Source of the DNA: Tetracentron sinense | Lineage: Eukaryota; Streptophyta; Magnoliopsida; Trochodendrales; Trochodendraceae | DNA length: 64,000 bases | NCBI GenBank assembly: GCA_015143295.1 | Contig: CM026552.1 | Coordinates: 61,374,944-61,438,943 of the forward strand | Reading direction: 5' to 3' | Shown: piece by piece, positions 33,756-43,950 of the stretch | How the letters are laid out: each line of letters starts with the position of its first letter | How positions within the stretch are numbered: position 1 is the first letter of the stretch | The notes under the pieces: model-generated | What the model saw: the letters and a program-made list of their open reading frames with translations, nothing else | Database searches by the model: none | Told to the model about the DNA's origin: nothing | Made by a program: the position numbers and the translations under genes

Positions 33756-34521
33756 AGTGCATAGTTTAAGCTCGGTAGGCTTAGGGTTAGTTCGGTATAC
33801 TAAGGATTAATCCGGTAGACTAGGGTTAGGCCCGGTAGGCCAAGGTGTAAGTCTGGTAAACTTGAAATAGGCCCGATAGGTCAAGGGTTAATTTAACCAA
33901 GGTTAGGATTGCTAATCGGGGTTAAGGGTCAAACTAACCATTGTTAGGATTGTTAACCATAGTTGAGGGAACAAGTTTAGGCTAGGTAGTCGAAAGTTGG
34001 GCCCAGTAGGCCAAGGGTGAGCCCAGTAGGCTAAGAGATTAAACCCAGTAGGCAAAAAGGTGTTTAACCAGGGTTAGGGTTACTAACCGGAGCTAAACGG
34101 GAAGTTAACCATGGTTAAGGCTACTAACCATGGTAAAGAGGTAAAGCAGATTAGTTTAGTCTCCAAGAAATTTCCAGAAAGTTTTTGAGAGTTTTTGGAA
34201 TTTTTAAGGGGTGCTTAACCATGGTTAACAGTGACCAGGGTTGGGTTAACCTTGGTTAAAGGTCCATGCAAGTCAGGGTGGGCCCAGAGAGCATGGCAGG
34301 GCCTAGACTGGCCTCCTACCTGGTCTGGGCCCTGTGTAAAAACCCAAAATACAGAAACTTAATGATGGTGGTAATAGTATTACCGCCATTACTGAAGCAT
34401 TTCCAAGGGGTTTTACAAGTTTGGGGGAAGGTCGTGGTTGATACCCTTGGGGTTATGGACCCTTCAAGGTTGAAGAGGGTACTTCAAGGAAAGTCCTGGG
34501 CATGATGTGGGCCCAAGGGGT
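33756..34521 (-). repeat. T1 5' LTR, outer piece, rich in small inverted repeats
   Basis: Continues the LTR interrupted by SIRE. The left half repeats a 25-bp-class word around CGGTAGGC (33767-34060). The right half carries TTAACCATGGTTAA-type palindromes (34104, 34216) and one 7-nt-loop hairpin (34363-34391; see findings). Matching material is in the T2 LTR (40300-40930) in opposite orientation. Ends where relic C begins. Confidence 0.85.
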
Positions 34522-36360
34522 TGTCACTCCACAAAATACCACCTAGGAGTTATGATATTTTGGCGACATGACTTATTTTTAAAACCATCTTGCAAAGAGT
34601 ATACATGGCATGCCACTTAGTGAAACTGAAAAATTCTTCTATAAACATGTTCTTCCAAATGTTAACATAAACAAACAACTGAACAACAATGACAATAAGT
34701 ACAAAAGGGCACAACACTTGAGTTACCAACTCAAGCCTACATGAAAATCCCCCCCAAAAGTAAATCCTAAGATACATGCCTCTCTCGCTCAACCCAACCC
34801 TAGGGCCACATGTCAAGACCCCAAACATCTGGATGACAATCCAGAGTAAACTCTTGCTCTCCATGAACTACCTCGACCCAAGGACTTAGAGCACATATGT
34901 TGAACTGGGTACCTGCCGACATCAATAGGTAGGTTGAGTATGGAATACTCAGTGAGTACAAGCTACTAGCTAACAATAGTAATAACATTAATATGTCATA
35001 CGTTCTACAGTTCATCATCACATATGCATAATCAAAGAGCGGAGGTTAAGACAAAATAACAAATGTGAAATCTCAAACATTATATTTTAATCATACTCTA
35101 TGTTCATGCTTTAACCAAAACGTATTTCAATTTCCTTGTGAGCTCCTTATGCATCTTATGAAATCATTCATTTCACTTGTCTTATTTGGCTAGTACCCGA
35201 ACTACGAAATGGATGGACATACTAGCGGTTTGTCTTGTTCTTGTCTCGTGAGAATCATGTTTGTTTTCTTGTCAACTTGCTTGTGAGTTTCTTATAATCT
35301 TGCTTGTATGAAAACAAATGATAGTGCCCTACCTGGTCTTAGTACACTAAACATCCTTTCATATTTTTTTATTCTTGCTTAGAGACAGATACTAGTACCT
35401 GTACCTAGTCTTAGTATACTAGTATCCTCTCAAACTTTCTTGTAAATAGATGTTAATGCCCGTACTTGGTCTTAGTACATTGACATCTTTTCACATTTCT
35501 TGGAAACATATACTAGTGCCCGTACCTAGTCTTAATACACTAGCATACTTTCATGCTTGTCATTTTACTTGGAGACAAATACTAGTACCCGTACCTGGTC
35601 TTAGTATACTAACATCCTCTCATACTTACTTGAGAATAGATGTTAGTGCCCGTAACTGGTCTTAGTACACTAATATCCTTCCATATTCTTGTGAGCTAGA
35701 TATGACATATCCTTGGATATGCCTTATCCTTAACCGACCCAAAGTTCGGCCTTATCATTCGCTCTATAAATCACATATTTGTTCTTGTTTATTTCCTACA
35801 TGTTTCCTTATACTTGAAAGGCTCGGTTCATGCATGCCTGCGTGCTTGTGTATGGCAATTCATGGCAATCGTACTATCATGGATGAATCAAGGGACAACA
35901 TATAGCATTTCAATTCTTTTTATAATCATGTTGGAATTTAAATGGGCATATAGGGCATTTGTTCTAAATTACCCCTTAGGGAAAATTACAAAATCATGCT
36001 TTCATAATATTCATTAAATTCATTGAATTCTCATTCATGCATTTCATCAAACATGTGGCGTTCAATAATTTTATAGTCATTTATTCATGTTTTCTTGTTC
36101 CAATATTTCATCAAACATCACATGTCCATTCATTATGTGTACGTTGTTCCACCTTTTTCCATCACACACATTCAACACAACCACACGGCATCCAATCGCC
36201 TTAACCATCCACATCCCACACATCCACAAATATTTAGATTATCTTATATATTTTAGGAAACTTTGATTCTTCTCAAAAAGTAGAATGTACAAACTCAAGC
36301 AAACATCATTTTCAAAAGGAAAACCTAGGTTATTGCTAAGCTAACTAGGAGGGTGTACTA
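34522..36360 (-). repeat. Partial Tekay-type LTR (relic C, left)
   Basis: Shares scattered blocks with LTR A, for example the CTCAGTGAGTACAAGCTACT block (34949 onward; CTCAGCGAGTACAAACTACT at 4991) and the block with GGCATCCAATCGCC (36187). Only the downstream part of the LTR is present. Contains the hairpin array at 35388-35677. Confidence 0.8.
35320..35690. repeat. Approximately 60-65-bp tandem array with paired arms (relic C)
   Basis: Five clear units and one decayed unit, each with the centre CCGTACCTGGTCTTAGTA flanked by arms that pair with each other. Arm pairs: GATACTAGTA/TACTAGTATC (35388/35417), GATGTTAATG/CATTGACATC (35449/35478), TATACTAGTG/CACTAGCATA (35509/35538), ATACTAGTA/TACTAACAT (35579/35607), GATGTTAGTG/CACTAATATC (35639/35668). 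Confidence 0.9.
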
Positions 36361-37165
36361 ACTCTGTGACTGCATCGGCCTGGATGCTTGATATGGGGCT
36401 GTCCTAGCTCTCTTCTCTACAGAGCCACTCGACTGGCCTCTTATCGTTTCTCTCCTCTGGAAGAATTCTTCTGAATTCCTCTTAGCAAGCTTCACCTTGC
36501 TCACAACCTCTCCCCAGGTGCCCACTTGGAACAACGAGACCCTTTCTCTAACCGAGGGTTTCAATCCTCGCTCAAACTTTCTGACCTGCATAAGTTCAGA
36601 TGCGATCAAGTGAGGTGTGAATCAACAATTCCACGAAAGTAGCATCATAGTCGGCCACACTCAACTCATCCTGCTCAAGAGTCATGAACTCAATCTCCTT
36701 CTGTTCTCTAACAACAGCTGGAAAATACTGCTTGTAGAAAACATCTAGAAAATCTGGCTATGTCCATGGTTCCCCTGACCTAGTAGACTCCCTCTATCTT
36801 TGGGCAGCTCTCCACCAATGTTCGGCCGCACCTTCCATCATGAAGGTGGCCGAGTCAACCTGTACAGTGGAGCGCTTTGAAAATATTTTCCAGTTGCATC
36901 ACCCACGCTTCTGCAACCATGGGGTCGGTAGTACTGTAGAAAGTAGGGGGATGTAATCTCTTGAATGCCTCAAGCCTTGAAGTATGGTGAATAGGAGGAG
37001 GTGTAGGTGTAGCGGGAGTAACAGCAACAGGCCTAGCTGCCAGCTTAGCCAAGGTCTCTGCTATAGATGTAAAGGCTTGAGCAAAGTCGGGTTGTTCGTC
37101 TCCCGAGGGGGCATCACTTCCACTACCCCTTATATTATATCTGTGACCCCGAGCACCATGTCTCA
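36361..37165 (-). pseudogene. Tekay-type gag relic (C)
   Basis: Begins MRHGARGHRYNIRGSGSDAPSG at 37165, close to the starts of gag A and B. Then DEQPDFAQAFTSIAETLAKLAAR, LEAFKRLHPPTF, AEAWVMQLENIFK and, further on, MQVRKFERGLKPSVRERVSLF and KLAKRNSEEFFQRRE. No zinc knuckle is seen before the junction with the LTR piece. Broken. Confidence 0.85.
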
Positions 37166-37805
37166 TGATTAGATCCTGAGAATGACAATACCATATGAGT
37201 CTAACTTAGATACACATTTAATAGTCATTTCACAATTCACTCAACACATATTAAGTATATAACAACACACCAAGGTATACATACAACATGACAGCATACA
37301 ATTTGTATTTCTAGCATAGGACACTAAGTTCGGTTTGGTTTTAACCAGTTTTGACTTAGACTAAATGATTAGTCTATACTTGGAATACGACTCTTCTCCT
37401 TGACCTAAGGCCTTGTTCAATCATGGTATCAGTTCTAAGTGACACTTCAGACTCTAATGTCTAGGCTCTGATACCACTTTTGTCGGCCCCAAAATACCCC
37501 CTAGGAGTTAAGGGATACTATAGGTGTGACTATACTTAACTTAGCAAACCATCCTGTAATGGACAAGGCAAACACAATACCATAGAGATATGAAATAGAG
37601 TGCGGAAGCTCATAATAGTCCGGAAGCATAAACCAACTTTTTCTTTTCCTATACATGTACTGTATTCCAAGTTAGGAACAAAACATAAACAGTAAAGGTG
37701 GACATGCCTCCACCTAAGGCTCTACTCCCAGCTCCACATATGGCTCCTCGCCATAGTCCTCCTCTATCCAAGGACCGTGATCACAGATGTTAAAAGGGAC
37801 TGATG
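37166..37805 (-). repeat. Relic C leader, primer-binding site and LTR end fragment
   Basis: The minus strand at 37476-37465 reads TGGTATCAGAGC (tRNA-iMet site), four bases from the LTR end at 37481 (TGTCGGCCCCAAAATACC on the plus strand, like LTR A at 4548). The LTR piece runs about 325 bp and stops against the unclassified block at 37806. Confidence 0.85.
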
Positions 37806-38924
37806 TGTTAGACATATATGCCTACAAAAGCCATTCCGGAATTGTATTAGTCTACTTAATCAATAAAAGTATATTTTATCTTCACACATTGTCTTCTGCA
37901 TTGGTTAACACATTAAAAGTATCTCATTGGATGAGACTACTTTGTCCCTTAGGTAACATTGTAGAAAAAACCATCCAATTAGTTATTAACTAATTGCAAA
38001 GGAGATATGGTTTTCCGGTTTCTTGTAGACCTAAAATTGTTCCAAGTTATTCAGGATACATTTGGACAATGTATTCCTACTAACTTACACATTGTTAGTT
38101 TCATATGATAGAGTGATGAATCTCAATCACTGAGAGAAGGGTCTCTTGACTAAGATGTGGATATAAGTAAGAAGTACTTATATTACAACTGGATCGCTCA
38201 GTGCATACCCTTAGAAATATACCATCTTTATATTTAGGGTAGTCCATTTGACAGATTGTCCTTAACCTGAGAGGTCGACATCTTCTCTAGTATTTTCCTA
38301 TATAGCTTTGATGTAGCCAATCGTCAATGTCCAACACATCGGATTAAATATAGGCTCGTTGGGTTATGTACGCTATATTAGAAGAAGTATGTGTACGCTC
38401 AACAAGGACTCCATCGCTCTTACAGAGTAATTAATAATGAGTTGATACTTATCAAAACCGGACTTGAAAAACACAGCACTGGTATTTATCGATGAAATAG
38501 CTTTATCGAAGAGTTTATTTTCTGTATTAAAAGAAATGTAATTAATATTATTATTTCTTTTAAGAATTTCTAAAAATGTTTTGAAAGTCCAAGTTTGACT
38601 AAAAGTATCAAAGAGAATGGTTTCTCAATATAAGCCAGGGATTAAAGACAGTATTAGATATTGTCCCGTAAACTTATAACAATATTGGAAGTGGAGGGAT
38701 GCATCTATAAACAAATCTTGAGATAGAAATACCTGCAAGTAATTCTCTATTTCTTAGAGGTTAATCACATTGTGTTAATGGGCATTAATTGTGATTGGTG
38801 GAAGTCTAAGGATATAGATAAAATTCTATAATCCTAATGGAATGATAGGAAAGGTGTTTCCTAGTAACAATGCTTTAACCAAAAGGTTGAGTACTTGGTC
38901 CCACAACCGGAAATAGGAGATCCA
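37806..38924. other. Unclassified AT-rich block (1.1 kb)
   Basis: Begins TGTTAGACATATATGCC and ends GGAGATCCA, so its ends look like TG...CA, and it is uniform in composition and unlike its neighbours. No coding frame, primer-binding site, tandem repeat or flanking duplication is seen. It may be a solo or partial LTR of an unrecognised, perhaps copia or non-autonomous, element. Confidence 0.45.
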
Positions 38925-41375
38925 TGTAAGCACCCAATTTTTACACCCCTAATCAAAACCCTAAACCCTAGGTGACCCTAGCCGAGCCCTATAAGCCCTT
39001 AGGTCTTGAACCTCAAACCTAAGGCCCCTAAGGCCTAAACCTGTGCCATGGGCCCTTAAAGCCCACAAACCTTAGAGCAATCCGCCCGTACCTGTCTATG
39101 CATGGGCCTAGCCCATTTTTTAAATTTCGGTATTGGCGGTAGAAGGTCTACTACCAATTATTTTTTGCCAGAATTCACATTGTCGATAGACCTTTTACCG
39201 ACAATATGTGAGTTTCGAGTTTGCAGGCTGTAAACGCCCTGCACACTCCACCCCTCACCTCACTCTCTCTTCACAGCCCTTACTCGACCTCCAGAGGGTC
39301 CATACAGGTTCTCCCCCTTCCCTTTTAATCCGCTTGAGGTCCCAATCCCCTCTTCTATAAAACCCAATCCATCACCACCGTTTTGAGGGTCTACAACTTG
39401 CCAAGGTGAACCCCTGTTGCCAAAACCCTGTTCCTTAGCCTCTCCCCTACCCTGGTCGTAACCCCAGGACTCCCTTCTACCTGCTCCAAGCTTCCTCAGT
39501 TGCTCCAGTGTAAGCGCAGTGCACACCACCTGTGCACAGACCCCTCCATCACCTTCGGTCAAAACAGGGCATCAGGGTAGCGACTCACCTACCCCCTTCT
39601 TTCGATTTTATACATCAATGTGAGCCCTTGGTCATCTCCAGGGGACGTTTCTTATGTTTCTTTTGTTATTGCTTAGTGTAAAAAGAGCCTTATAGGGTGT
39701 TCACCCACCTAAACCATAGGTGTGGTAACCCCCTACGGGTATAGCACCTCCCTTGTATGGCTCAGATCATCACAAGACCTTCTAGGGGTCCCTTAGCTCA
39801 TGAGGGAACCCCTAGACATCCCTGGTGCATAGCCCATAGGGCAAAAGTTTGGTTTTTAGCAAAACCAGGAATGGCAGTAATCTCAGTACCGCCATTCCTG
39901 GCATCTTCTGTTACAGCTGATTTTGGCCAACTTAGGTAGGCCCTGGTCCATGTCTAAGGCCCAAGCTGGATCCCTCTCACTCCCTTGGACCTCACCTGGT
40001 CCTTCAAGGTGTTTGAGTTAGCCTTAACCATGGTTAATTTCAGAAAAACAAACACTATGCATATTGGCAGTAATCCTTCTACCGCCAATATCCATTTGGC
40101 CTAGTTTGGTATTAGCAATAGAATAACTACCGCCAATATGTTGTTTCTGTTACAGCACCTTTGCAGCCTTATGGGGCCACTCTAGGCATCCCCTGGGGCC
40201 CACACAAAGCTTGAACCCTTCCTAGGAGTCCCCTGACCTTGGTTCACCTTGGGTTACATCTTAACCCTAGTTAACAGACGTAAAAACACAGGTTAAAAAC
40301 ATTGTTCCTAATGTCGGTAATCCAATTACCAACAATAAACTTTGTTTTGATTTTGGGCTTTCGTAGGGACCCAAGCCTGGTAGGAGGCCACTTTAGGCCC
40401 TACCTAGCCCCTGGGCCCACCTCTGACATAACCAAACCCTTAACCACAGTTAAATACATCTATAGTTAATACTTAACCGCGGTTAAGTACCCCTTAACCC
40501 TACAAACTTTTGAGAAATTAATCTATGAATCCTAAAAGTATACTTGGACCATAAAACTGACTTTGGCCCTCTCCCTAACCCTGGTTAGCAACCCTAACCA
40601 CAATTAGAACTCCCTTAACTTCGGTTAGCAACCCTAATCGTAGTTAACCTCGGTTTACGGTCTACCGGGCCTAAAACCAAGTCTACCAGACTTATCTTGG
40701 CCTACCGGGGCTCCCCTTAGCCTACCGGGCTAAAATTCCCTTCCCCTTAACTATGGTTAGCAACCCTAACCACAGTTAGTTCGGCCTAACCCCGGTTAGC
40801 AACCCTAACCCGGGTCGGACTCCATCTTAGTCCAGCGAACTACCCCCTAAGCCTATCGGGCTTGAAGACCTTGCACTTGACCCTCCTCGGTCAACCAAAC
40901 CCTAGTCTACTGGACTAGTCTATGTTAGACACCTTTGGTGCACAGAAACACACCCCTAGCCTCGGCACAGGCTCATGTGCCAGAACTACGCTCGGTCTGA
41001 TCTCACCCTGTGAGTGCGTAGGCAACCCAACCCGGGTTCAACTCCAATTAGCTTTTCATTTCTTGGACTAGTGTTAACTTAAACACTTCAGCATTCTAAT
41101 CAAGATTAACGTTAATTGGCTCAAACCCGGGGGTACAGAATCGTTGTAAAACGGAAGCCTCGGAGTGCCTAACACTTTCCCTGGACTTAACCGAACCCCT
41201 TACCCTGATCTCACACGCAGACCAATACCTTATCCAAACTCGAGGGACATATCCCTTCTGAATGAATAGGTGGCGGCTCTTAATCATAAAAACCCTTTCA
41301 CACCCGTGAGGGTACACAGGTAATTACTCATCATCCCTTTGTGAGCCCTTCATGGAGAAAATTCCCACACTCATA
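38925..41375 (+). repeat. T2 5' LTR (about 2.45 kb)
   Basis: Starts TGTAAGCACCCAATTTTTA; the end at 41375 is set by the primer-site-like TAGCGACTTTGCTGGGG that follows four bases later and by alignment with T1 and T3. Packed with small inverted repeats: six 7-nt-loop hairpins (39132-40337), at least ten TTAACCNNGGTTA-type dyads (40021-40810) and CTACCGG-centred dyads (40670-40930). Confidence 0.85.
39132..40337. repeat. Six hairpins with constant 7-nt loop and co-varying arms
   Basis: Left arm / right arm: ATTGGCGGTA/TACTACCAAT (39132-39158), ATTGTCGATA/TACCGACAAT (39179-39205), CCAGGAATGGCAGTA/TACCGCCATTCCTGG (39865-39901), ATATTGGCAGTA/TACCGCCAATAT (40061-40091), TATTAGCAATA/TACCGCCAATA (40110-40138), TAATGTCGGTA/TACCAACAATA (40309-40337). 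Every loop is 7 nt between ...GTA (or ATA) and TAC.... A seventh is in the T1 LTR at 34363-34391. Confidence 0.85.
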
Positions 41376-42265
41376 GCTCTAGCGACTTTGCTGGGGAACT
41401 TGATATTAGGGTTCAACTAGGAACCCGGATTTAAGCCAACTAAACCTTAATCTTGAATAAAATGCCTAAAGCGTTTAACTTAGCACTAATCATTTTTACA
41501 TCTCTTGGTTAATTGTGTACTGTGCATCCATACATGTCATAGTAGTGTAATTATCCCATTCAACCCAGTAGACAGGCTTATTACGATAATGGCTGCTGGA
41601 TGATCATCCTCAGTGTTAGTAACTTAAACGTCTTGGAGGTCCGCGGAGTTAGTCCTATTGGGTGATTACCCCAGGCAAGGATTTTGAACGCTCTCGCTTA
41701 CACCAATCGTCACTTTTTAGGTATGTTCTATACAGGGGAGTCGCATATATGATGTTAAGTGATCCCCCCATCCTGCTAGGAATACACCTGCATCAAACCA
41801 GCATTCATACATATAGTCTACGCTAGGGTATAGTCTACAAGCAGCCCATCCAAGGAGGGCTACAATAAACCCTAACCTGCTTACATCCTATACCTGCCCC
41901 CAATCGTGGTTGACTATCCGGGTACATTCTACCTGGATAACCACCCACCTAGGGGCATGTAATGAGCCAAACCTGTGCTTGGAATAAACTACATCCAACC
42001 CTGCTTCCCGACAAAGCATTTGGGGTCCGAATCCCAGGTAGACAGGCCTTCACTGAGCCTGTCCCAACCTTGATCTGATAGATCCCTTGGTTTTCAACAA
42101 CCTGGGCTAAAGCACATTGGATCTCCATTCGTTTGCCCTATCAGATCACATATGCCTTGTCACACCCAATCAAAATCAAAAATCAAAAAAATATTGCATC
42201 ATCATTTTGCATTCCATCTGCATACACAGTGCACTCATTGAGTCTGTATATTATTATCCAGGTAG
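41376..42265 (+). promoter_or_regulatory. T2 leader with primer-binding site
   Basis: TAGCGACTTTGCTGGGG at about 41380-41396 occupies the primer-binding position. The remainder aligns by shared words with the T1 leader and holds no gene. Confidence 0.7.
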
Positions 42266-43950
42266 ATGGTAGGTCTTTCAGGGATTGTTCAGTCAATGAG
42301 TCGACCATCAAGACCCGTGCATCTAACTTCTCATCGGGCTTGTGATAACAACCTTTAGGAAGCAATTGGGGCTTTTCCTTCTAGTCAGCATCTCACTTGG
42401 GCTCAATACTACAAAACCGGTACTATCGTAGACCTATCTGTGGTTAACCCAAACTCGCGCCTCATAAACACTGCTATCCAGTGTTGGAGCCCATCTCACA
42501 TGGTATTCCATTTTGGTAAGAACGTGCTCTGCCCAACACTAGAAGAGATTCAGTGCATTTTAGGGTTAAACATGGACAGCGAATCCATAGTACCGTGCTA
42601 CAAGACAACATAAAAGGCAGACCTATCCAAGTTCTTGCATATCAAGCCTACCTACTTACAGCCCGGTCCTAACGGTAGTTTTGATCGGATACCCGTGTCT
42701 TTTCTTGAAAAGAAGTACAGATGCAAGTGGAACCCTGACTCTATTACAGCGGAACTTCCTGGTCTCAATGCCCTTGCACTGATAACCATGTCTCAGCTAC
42801 TGTTCCCAAGGTGCCGCTCACTTGTCGAAGCAGTTCTGGTCGGGATCATCGAGGACATGCACAACTCCTGCTCAGTTGTACCAGTCATCCTAGCCGAGCT
42901 TCTCAGGGCTCTCAACCAATCGGCAGGTCACAGAAAGGGTCTTCTATGCCAGTACACGTCTCCTACACCTCTGGTTGGTAAGTCACTTGCCTACAATCAT
43001 ATCGGTACCGGATGACATCCGTGATGCCTACAGTCTACCTCGAAAGATTTCTCAAAACCAAGGTCCGATAGCAACTACTGACGTTGAAGAGCTCTACCAG
43101 TTTCTCCAAGTCCTATCAGAGGAAGAAATCACTTGGCAATACGATTGGCTTGTACTGAATAGGCTACCCCGCGTTGTCATCACCGCCAGATGATGCATGA
43201 TTCTTGCTGGTCTAACAGGCTCTACAGTCTATACACCACTTCGAGTCGTCCGACAGTTTGAACTCCCTCAGTGTATCCTAGTGATAGAACAGAAGGAAAA
43301 TGATTAGATTGTTTTCACGGTGCACTCTGACAACCTCACCCGACCCTTCCAATCAGCTTAGCGCAGCTCCAGACGAGACCAATGGCCGGACTTCATGGTT
43401 ACATTAAGACCACCAACTAACTCAGTATACCGACAGTGGGTGGATAAACCTGACATTCTACCCGGCATGCTTGTACCCAGGGAACTGCCCACACCAGTCA
43501 TAGCTCCATCGTAAGGAACCATACCCCTAATAGAAATGGTGGTTCCATAAACAAACTTCTTCCTGGAGAGATAGCTCCAAATCCAGTAGAAATAGAAAAA
43601 GCTACGGAAAGCCCAGCATGCATTCAGGTAACAGGAAGCGGAACAAGGCCGTGAACTCTAAGCCGTACAAGAGTAGGTTGAACAATTGGAGCAGACAATC
43701 CAGTCTCTTTACAGGAGACGCAGAGGCGACGCCAGGGAAGCAGCCATCGTCCCGGCCCAGCTTCACTTCCACCAAGAATAACTTGATAGTGCAAAGGCGG
43801 AGATGACCTCCCGTATCCAACAGTTTGGATACCGCATGTTCAACGCTACTGAAACCCTTACGCACATGGAGGTTGAGGTCACATCTCTCTAGGAACAAAT
43901 CATGGATATTAAGGGTGTGCCCCGGCCACTTGACTTTGCAATCCCTGAAG
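42266..43950 (+). pseudogene. T2 extra ORF1 upstream of gag (plant mobile domain / DUF7745-like)
   Basis: Starts MVGLSGIVQS at 42266, counterpart of MAGPSGIVQS in T1. Recognisable words: TWAQYYKTGTIVDLSVVNP, AIQCWSPSHMVFHFGKN, LEEIQCILGLNMDSES, YRCKWNPDSITAELPGLNAL, ALITMSQLLFPRCRSLVEAV and ILAELLRALNQSAGHRKGLL. The C-terminal part (about 43620-43900) is a coiled-coil-like segment. Its role is unknown. Broken. Confidence 0.72.

Larger units (their letters stand above)
7657..34521 (-). mobile_element. Tat/Ogre-lineage Ty3/gypsy element T1, minus strand, twice interrupted
   Basis: On the minus strand: 5' LTR (34521-33756 and 22825-22393), leader, an extra ORF1, gag, protease, reverse transcriptase, RNase H, a second archaeal-type RNase H, integrase, long 3' non-coding part with tandem repeats, and the first 155 bp of the 3' LTR. 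ORF1 and the second RNase H are marks of the Tat/Ogre lineage. A solo LTR (14152-16485) and a SIRE element (22826-33750) are inserted in it. The 3' LTR stops at relic D and the 5' LTR stops at relic C. It is an old copy with tens of breaks. Confidence 0.88.
34522..37805 (-). mobile_element. Composite Tekay-type relic C
   Basis: Left: an LTR 3' part (34522-36360, starts TGTCACTCCACAAAATACC on the plus strand, like the other Tekay LTR ends). Middle: gag fragments (36361-37165). Right: primer-binding site and the first 325 bp of another LTR end (37481-37805). The two LTR ends differ much more than LTRs of one copy should, so the relic probably joins parts of two related elements. It is inserted in, and ends, the 5' LTR of T1. 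Clearly broken. Confidence 0.8.

Noticed and set aside
35388-35677. CRISPR-like repeat-spacer pattern
   Set aside because: The repeat is contiguous with its arms, the unit is one tandem repeat in a plant LTR, and there are no unique spacers or cas genes.
39260-39562. Minus-strand frame of 100 codons in the T2 LTR
   Set aside because: No similarity, low-complexity glycine-rich content, and lies wholly within an LTR.
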